DNA of 64,000 nucleotides from an uncultured Oscillospiraceae bacterium. GTDB lineage: Bacteria > Bacillota > Clostridia > Oscillospirales > Ruminococcaceae. The notes under the pieces are model-generated. The model did no database searches, had not been told where the DNA came from, and saw only the letters and a list, made by a program, of their open reading frames with translations. Below are positions 59,188-64,000 of this stretch, in pieces. Positions within the stretch are counted from its first letter, which is position 1. Each line of letters begins with the position of its first letter. Made by a program: the position numbers and the translations under genes. The DNA lies in NCBI GenBank assembly GCA_934464775.1, contig CAKSKG010000003.1:62001-126000 (forward strand). The letters run 5' to 3'.

Positions 59188-59216
59188 TTGACTTTTTTTG
59201 CATATTATCGTATTAT
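59188..59216 (+). promoter_or_regulatory. Sigma-A promoter of the polyamine operon
   Basis: TTGACT (59188-59193), 17-base spacer, TATTAT (59211-59216). The expected start point is about 59222-59224, right at the ATG of a short frame. Confidence 0.82.
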
Positions 59217-59221
59217 TTAAG

Positions 59222-59290
59222 ATGTATATTTCTGCTGTCAGCCAAAAAGTTATGGGCTGCGGCGGCTTGCTGTGCTTGAAAGGAACGTGA
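59222..59290 (+). CDS. Possible leader peptide overlapping speD
   Basis: A 22-codon frame (starts MYISAVSQKVMG, contains CGG and C) runs from the predicted transcript start to a TGA that overlaps the speD ATG (TGATG). It has no ribosome site and would be a leaderless message. A small hairpin CAGCC / GGCTG (59239-59259) lies within it. Upstream frames control AdoMet decarboxylase in eukaryotes; here it could be chance. Confidence 0.25.
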   Translation: MYISAVSQKVMGCGGLLCLKGT

Positions 59291-60129
59291 TGATAGGGTT
59301 GAACGACAAGATCAGGCTTTACGGTTTTAATAACCTGACCAAAACTCTCAGTTTTAATATTTATGATATCTGCTATGCGAAAAGTCCGAGAGAACAGAAG
59401 GACTATATAAAGTATATCGACGAGCAGTATAATTCCGACCGTCTTACCAAGATACTCTGCGATGTTACGGAAATGATAGGCGCTCATGTGCTGAATATCT
59501 CCAAGCAGGATTATGAGCCTCAGGGAGCTTCGGTGACGGTGCTTATTTCGGAGGAGCATCTTGATAACGATGATATCGATGAATCCTGCAATATGCGGAT
59601 AGTTCCCGAGGAAGGCAAACAGATATCAAAGCCTGTTATAGACAAGCAGAGCATTGCCGGTCATCTGGACAAGAGCCACCTGACCGTACACACATATCCC
59701 GAATTTCACCCCGATAATGCCATTACGACCTTCCGCGTCGATCTTGATGTTTCAACCTGCGGAAAGATCACGCCCCTTAAATGTCTTGATTATCTTATCG
59801 GCAGCTTCGATTCGGATATTATCACCATTGATTACCGTGTAAGAGGCTTTACCCGTGACGAAAAGGGCAAGAAGCTTTTTATCGATCACGATATCACATC
59901 TATTCAGGATTATATATCAAAATCAACGCTGGAGCGTTATGACGCTATCGACGTAAATGTTTATCAGTCAAATATATTCCATACAAAAATGATGATAAAG
60001 GAGATCGTTCTCCAGAATTATCTTTTCAATACCGACACTTATGAGCTTGCTCCCAAGCGCAGACTCGAAATAAACGATCTTTTAAGACGGGAAATGATAG
60101 AGATATTCAGCGGACAGAATATTTTCTGA
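59290..60129 (+). CDS. speD: S-adenosylmethionine decarboxylase proenzyme
   Basis: Pyruvoyl-dependent enzyme making the aminopropyl donor for spermidine. 279 residues, the long E. coli-type form. The self-cleavage serine is in LDKSHLTVHTYPE at about residues 136-148, just after DKQSIAGH. The start at 59290 has AAAGGA 5 bases upstream. First gene of speD-speA-speE-speB. Confidence 0.94.
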   Translation: MIGLNDKIRLYGFNNLTKTLSFNIYDICYAKSPREQKDYIKYIDEQYNSDRLTKILCDVTEMIGAHVLNISKQDYEPQGASVTVLISEEHLDNDDIDESCNMRIVPEEGKQISKPVIDKQSIAGHLDKSHLTVHTYPEFHPDNAITTFRVDLDVSTCGKITPLKCLDYLIGSFDSDIITIDYRVRGFTRDEKGKKLFIDHDITSIQDYISKSTLERYDAIDVNVYQSNIFHTKMMIKEIVLQNYLFNTDTYELAPKRRLEINDLLRREMIEIFSGQNIF

Positions 60130-60168
60130 CGGCTGTATTTTGGATTTGTAAGGGTTGGTGAAGTTGAA

Positions 60169-61614
60169 ATGACACAGGAAAATGCTCCGATCTATGAAGC
60201 ACTTCTGAAATACCGTGAGGAACGTATCGTTCCCTTTGATGTTCCCGGGCATAAGCACGGCAAGGGCAATCCCGAGCTTACGGCTTTTCTCGGAAAGACC
60301 TGCATGGAGGTCGATGTAAATTCCATGAAGCCGCTGGATAATCTTATCCACCCTGTTTCCGTTATAAAGGACGCAGAGCAGCTGGCGGCGGAGGCTTTCG
60401 GCGCAAAGCACTGCTTTTTCATGATAAACGGCGCTTCATCGGCAGTTCAGGCAATGATAATGTCAGTCTGTAAAGCGGGGGACAAGATCATCATGCCCCG
60501 AAACGTTCACAGAAGCGCAATCAATGCGCTTATCGTCAGCGGTATAATCCCTGTTTACGTTGACCCGGGCGTTAATTCACGTCTCGGAATAGCGCTGGGA
60601 ATGAGCCCCTCATCTGTTGAAAAGGCTATCCTTGAAAATCCCGACGCAAAGGCTGTAATGGTGAACAATCCTACGTATTACGGCATATGCTCCGATATAC
60701 GTGCTATCGTGAAGCTGGCGCATGAGCATGGCATGGCTGTGCTGGCGGACGAGGCTCACGGAACGCATCTTTACTTTGGTGAAAATATGCCTGTTTCGGC
60801 AATGGCGGCAGGAGCGGATTTTGCCGCTGTGTCAATGCATAAAACAGGCGGTTCTCTTACCCAGAGCGCATTTCTGCTTATGGGAGAATGCTCAAAGGTA
60901 AGCATCGGACGTGTCCGTGCCGTGATAAATCTCACCCAGACCACCAGTGCTTCCTATCTGCTCATGACATCTCTTGATATCTCACGAAGGAACCTTGCTG
61001 TCAGGGGAAAGGATATGTGCCGCAAAATGGTGGATTCCGTTGAGTATGCCCGTGAGGAGATAAACAAGATCGGCGGATATTACGCATATGCGGACGAGCT
61101 TTGCAACGGTGATGATTTCTATGCCTTTGACCGCACGAAGCTTTCCGTATTCACAAGGGATATCGGTCTTGCAGGCATCGAGGTATACGATCATCTCCGT
61201 GACAATTACGATATCCAGATCGAGTTCGGCGATATCGGAAATATCCTTGCGATAATCACGGCAGGAGATCAGTGGAAGGATATCGAGCGGCTTGTATCGG
61301 CTCTGTCCGAGATAAAGCGCAGATTCAGCCGTGACAAGGCAGGAATGTTCGATCACGAATATATCAATCCTATCGTGAAGATGTCGCCCCATGACGCTTT
61401 TTACAGCGATCAGACAAGTATCCCCATAGCCGAAAGCGCAGGCAGGGTAAGCGGTGAGTTCGTTATGTGCTATCCTCCAGGAATACCGATAATCGCCCCC
61501 GGCGAGCTTATCACCTCAGAGATCATCACGTATATCGGCTACTGCAAGGAGAGAGGCTGTTCAATGTCGGGTACGGAGGATATGAATATCGAATACATAA
61601 AGGTCATTGACTGA
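60169..61614 (+). CDS. speA: Orn/Lys/Arg decarboxylase, probable arginine decarboxylase
   Basis: Fold-type I PLP decarboxylase of the short form without the N-terminal wing domain, 481 residues. PFDVPGHKHGKGN near the N-terminus, NGASSAVQAMIMS, DEAHGTH, the PLP lysine in VSMHKTGGSLTQSAFLL, and a C-terminal YPPGIPIIAPGE. Because agmatinase is in the same operon, arginine is the likely substrate; lysine is the main alternative. Confidence 0.9.
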   Translation: MTQENAPIYEALLKYREERIVPFDVPGHKHGKGNPELTAFLGKTCMEVDVNSMKPLDNLIHPVSVIKDAEQLAAEAFGAKHCFFMINGASSAVQAMIMSVCKAGDKIIMPRNVHRSAINALIVSGIIPVYVDPGVNSRLGIALGMSPSSVEKAILENPDAKAVMVNNPTYYGICSDIRAIVKLAHEHGMAVLADEAHGTHLYFGENMPVSAMAAGADFAAVSMHKTGGSLTQSAFLLMGECSKVSIGRVRAVINLTQTTSASYLLMTSLDISRRNLAVRGKDMCRKMVDSVEYAREEINKIGGYYAYADELCNGDDFYAFDRTKLSVFTRDIGLAGIEVYDHLRDNYDIQIEFGDIGNILAIITAGDQWKDIERLVSALSEIKRRFSRDKAGMFDHEYINPIVKMSPHDAFYSDQTSIPIAESAGRVSGEFVMCYPPGIPIIAPGELITSEIITYIGYCKERGCSMSGTEDMNIEYIKVID

Positions 61615-61648
61615 TTGTACCTGCAAATAGAAAGGAATTGTCATATTT

Positions 61649-62494
61649 ATGGAATTATGGTTTACCGAGTTTCATTCAGAGGACGCTAAAATGTCCATCA
61701 GAGTTGATAAGCATCTTCATTCTGAGCAAAGCGAATATCAGAGGATAGACGTTTTTGAAAGCCCCGAATTCGGACGTTTTCTCACTCTTGACGGGCTTAT
61801 GATGCTTACCGAGAAGGACGAATTCATGTATCACGAGATGATAGTCCATGTTCCTATGGCAAGCAATCCCGATATAAAAAATGTACTTGTTATCGGAGCA
61901 GGCGACGGCGGAACCGTCCGTGAGCTTACAAAATATGATTCTATCGAAAATATAGATATGGCGGAGATCGATGGCAGAGTTATCGACGTATGCCGTGAAT
62001 TTATCCCGTCAACGGCTTGCAAGCTGGGCGATCCCAGAGTCCATATTCATGTTGAGGACGGACTAAAATACGTCCGCACAAAGGAAAACTGCTACGATCT
62101 TATCATCGTTGACAGCACAGACCCCTTCGGTCCCGGAGAAGGTCTTTTCACAAGCGAATTTTACGGCAACTGCTGTAATGCGCTTACCGAAAACGGCATT
62201 CTTGTAAATCAGCATGAATCGCCCTATTATGCGGAGGACGCAAAGGCTATGCAGCGTGCCCACAAGCGCATTAAGGAGTTTTTCCCCATATGCCGTGTTT
62301 ATCAGTTCCATATTCCCACATATCCCTCGGGACACTGGCTTTTCGGCTTTGCCGCAAAGACAACTGACCCGTTAAAGGCAGATGCGGACAGGTGGAATGC
62401 CCTCGGCATAAAAACAAGATATTACAATACCGATATCCATAAGGGCTGCTTTGCGCTCCCCAACTATGTTAAGGAGCTGCTTGAAAGCTGCTGA
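61649..62494 (+). CDS. speE: Spermidine synthase
   Basis: Aminopropyl transferase from decarboxylated AdoMet to putrescine, 281 residues. LTLDGLMMLTEKDEFMYHEMIVHVP, GAGDGGTVRELTKY (AdoMet-like binding) and the catalytic Asp in IIVDSTDPFGPGEGLF. AAAGGA precedes the ATG. Between speA and speB. Confidence 0.95.
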   Translation: MELWFTEFHSEDAKMSIRVDKHLHSEQSEYQRIDVFESPEFGRFLTLDGLMMLTEKDEFMYHEMIVHVPMASNPDIKNVLVIGAGDGGTVRELTKYDSIENIDMAEIDGRVIDVCREFIPSTACKLGDPRVHIHVEDGLKYVRTKENCYDLIIVDSTDPFGPGEGLFTSEFYGNCCNALTENGILVNQHESPYYAEDAKAMQRAHKRIKEFFPICRVYQFHIPTYPSGHWLFGFAAKTTDPLKADADRWNALGIKTRYYNTDIHKGCFALPNYVKELLESC

Positions 62495-62515
62495 TAAATT
62501 ATTATAGGAGCATTT

Positions 62516-63361
62516 ATGGAAAACGAAAAAAATGTATTTATAGGCTGCGAAGCGGATTATGAAAGCTCCGATACGGTCATTTTCGGAGCACCCTTTGACA
62601 GCACCACCTCATACCGTCCCGGAACACGTTTCGGCAGCAGTGCCATTCGACGTGAAAGCTTCGGTATCGAGACATATTCGCCCTATCAGGACAAGGATAT
62701 CACTGATTATGATATCTTTGATTCGGGAGATATCGAGCTTTGCTTCGGTTCACCCGAAAGAGCGCTTTCCGATATTGAGGAGCGCACGGCACAGATCCTT
62801 TCCGACGGAAAGCTGCCTGTTATGCTGGGCGGAGAGCATCTTGTGACACTCGGAGCGGTGAGAGCCGTCCGTAAAAAATATGACGACCTGTATATCATTC
62901 AGTTTGACGCACACGCAGACCTGCGCAGCGACTATCTTGGACAGGAGCTTTCACACGCTTGTGTGATGCGCCGCTGCTGGGAGCTTGTAGGCGACGGACA
63001 TATCTATCAGTTCGGTATCAGAAGCGGAGAACGCACCGAATTTGAATTTGCCCGTGAGCATACCGTAATGAATAAGCTGAATCTTAACGGCATTGATGAG
63101 GCTGTAAAGGCGCTTAAAGGCAAAAAGGTATATCTTACCGTTGACCTTGATGTGCTTGATCCTGCGGATTTTCCCGGAACGGGAACTCCCGAAGCAGGCG
63201 GAGCTTCATTCAATCAGCTGCTTGAAGCACTGCTGAAATTATCTCAGCTTGATCTTGTCGGTATCGACCTTAACGAGCTTTCGCCTCATTACGATCAGAG
63301 CGGACGTTCCACAGCGCTTGCCTGCAAGCTGCTCCGTGAAGTCCTGCTGATGATACATTAA
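62516..63361 (+). CDS. speB: Agmatinase
   Basis: Manganese ureohydrolase splitting agmatine to putrescine and urea, 281 residues. Metal ligands in GGEHLVTLG, QFDAHADLR and TVDLDVLDPADFPGTGTPEAGG. The last motif favours agmatinase over arginase. It completes arginine-agmatine-putrescine-spermidine with speA, speD and speE. Confidence 0.95.
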   Translation: MENEKNVFIGCEADYESSDTVIFGAPFDSTTSYRPGTRFGSSAIRRESFGIETYSPYQDKDITDYDIFDSGDIELCFGSPERALSDIEERTAQILSDGKLPVMLGGEHLVTLGAVRAVRKKYDDLYIIQFDAHADLRSDYLGQELSHACVMRRCWELVGDGHIYQFGIRSGERTEFEFAREHTVMNKLNLNGIDEAVKALKGKKVYLTVDLDVLDPADFPGTGTPEAGGASFNQLLEALLKLSQLDLVGIDLNELSPHYDQSGRSTALACKLLREVLLMIH

Positions 63362-63383
63362 GGAAAGGCTGAGTCATCGTAAA

Positions 63384-64000
63384 ATGTCTAAGAGAAAAAA
63401 AGGGAAAAAGAGTAATTCGTCAAAGACAGCGGCATCAATGCCTGCGGAAATTGTGAAGTCCGCAGAGGAAAAGACAGAAGCTGCGGAGATTGTGAAAGCC
63501 GCAGAAGAAAAAGCAGAAAAAACTAAAGGTAAGGCTGTCTCCGAAAACGGATATAAGCAGCTTTATCTCGGATTTGTAAAATGGTTCCTTATCGCTGCGG
63601 CGGTAGGAGCGGTTGTGGGAGTATTCGGAGCATTGTTTCATCATGCTCTCGATTTTGCCACAACATTCAGAAAGGCGCATTGGTACATAATGTTCGGTCT
63701 GCCGATAGCAGGTCTGCTGATAGTGTTTCTTTATCATATCGCAGGCATGGCTGATGACAGAGGAACAAACGCCGTTATAATGGAAGCAAGGGGAGAAAAG
63801 GCAGTATCGCTGAAGCTTGCTCCGCTGATATTTGCGGCAACATTCCTGACGCATCTTTTCGGAGGAAGTGCAGGCCGTGAGGGCGCTGCTCTTCAGATGG
63901 GCGCAAGCCTTGCATCGCCTTTCGGAAAGCTTCTGAAGCTGGACAGGCATGACTGCTCCGTGCTGGCAATGTGCGGCATGGCAGCTGGATTTTCCGCACT
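63384..64000 (+). CDS. ClC-family chloride channel, N-terminal part
   Basis: Starts at 63384 (MSKRKKGKKSNSS) and is still open at the right edge (205 codons seen). A basic, charged cytosolic N-terminus of about 58 residues precedes the first membrane helix (FLIAAAVGAVVGVFGALF). The selectivity-filter motif is GGSAGREGAALQMGA near residue 160, as in ClC proteins. Whether it moves chloride or fluoride and whether it is a channel or exchanger cannot be told from this part. It follows speB after 22 bases with a weak ribosome site (GGAAAGG). Confidence 0.88.
   Translation, partial: MSKRKKGKKSNSSKTAASMPAEIVKSAEEKTEAAEIVKAAEEKAEKTKGKAVSENGYKQLYLGFVKWFLIAAAVGAVVGVFGALFHHALDFATTFRKAHWYIMFGLPIAGLLIVFLYHIAGMADDRGTNAVIMEARGEKAVSLKLAPLIFAATFLTHLFGGSAGREGAALQMGASLASPFGKLLKLDRHDCSVLAMCGMAAGFSA
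63442..63519 (+). repeat. 39-base tandem duplication in the ClC gene
   Basis: Two imperfect copies of 39 bases (63442-63480 and 63481-63519) encode AEIVKSAEEKTEA and AEIVKAAEEKAEK, adding an alpha-helical charged segment to the N-terminal tail. It is in frame and does not harm the reading frame. Confidence 0.85.

Noticed and set aside
59217..59289. Known polyamine-related riboswitch in the speD leader
   Set aside because: No match to any class I can recall; only one 5-base stem.
63442..63519. CRISPR-like repeat
   Set aside because: Only two adjacent copies, in frame within a gene and without spacers.
1..64000. tRNA, rRNA, insertion sequence or prophage
   Set aside because: No cloverleaf, rRNA segment, transposase, integrase or phage structural gene was found on either strand by reading.

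Overview
The window is a low-to-mid GC Gram-positive chromosome segment from a spore-forming clostridial lineage, most likely a fibre-degrading Ruminococcus or close relative. This rests on the complete spoIIIAA-AH operon, the order nusB / Kae1-like / xseA / xseB / ispA / dxs / tlyA / nadK / argR / recN, HrcA-type CIRCE operators, a GH94 cellobiose phosphorylase, GH127 and GH27 glycosidases, and sigma-A promoters with AGGAGG-type ribosome sites placed 8-12 bases before starts. The genus is an inference. No rRNA, tRNA, CRISPR array, insertion sequence or prophage was seen.

Layout. Bases 1-2795: end of dxr, a site-2 protease and ispG (MEP pathway plus membrane proteolysis). 2818-3333: small SF0329-like protein with its own terminator. 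3463-8238: spoIIIAA-AH, the mother-cell part of the sporulation feeding channel. 8364-23370: a long housekeeping run (Asp23, nusB, Kae1-like, xseAB, ispA, PAP2-like membrane protein, dxs, tlyA, nadK, argR, recN, the yfmF/yfmH peptidase pair, lgt, folD), then a class B penicillin-binding protein. 25232-27139: htpG behind a CIRCE operator. 27209-30764 (minus): a PfkB sugar kinase and cellobiose phosphorylase. 31308-33243: groES-groEL behind an identical CIRCE. 33420-39207: EamA transporter, Nudix, RecQ, a two-module surface protein and a membrane protein. 39255-49630 (mostly minus): DUF2798 protein, cysteine desulfurase with a small partner, CNNM/CorC-type protein, polyphosphate kinase, DNA ligase, lipid kinase, Nudix and BirA. 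49829-57438: AraC regulator, GH127, O-acetylhomoserine sulfhydrylase, DUF4259, a truncated SpoVT-like remnant, hisC and GH27. 57488-58984: two-domain polyphosphate:AMP phosphotransferase. 59290-63361: polyamine operon speD-speA-speE-speB, then the start of a ClC channel.

How the genes work together. Four MEP/prenyl genes (dxr, ispG, dxs, ispA) supply isoprenoids. The GH94/kinase pair, GH127 with its AraC neighbour, and GH27 fit plant cell-wall sugar use. Ppk1 and the PPK2-type enzyme could make and spend polyphosphate. speA-speB-speD-speE form a full arginine-to-spermidine route through agmatine.

No wholly new system is evident. The points most worth a second look are: spoIIIAF, which has a perfect ribosome site but only ACG where the start should be; a folD terminator whose 3' arm carries the next gene's ribosome site; a consensus promoter whose start point falls inside a terminator stem; htpG under a CIRCE with a second, larger inverted repeat sharing one arm; a truncated SpoVT gene with intact start signals; a short reading frame coupled to speD; and a palindrome over the birA promoter.
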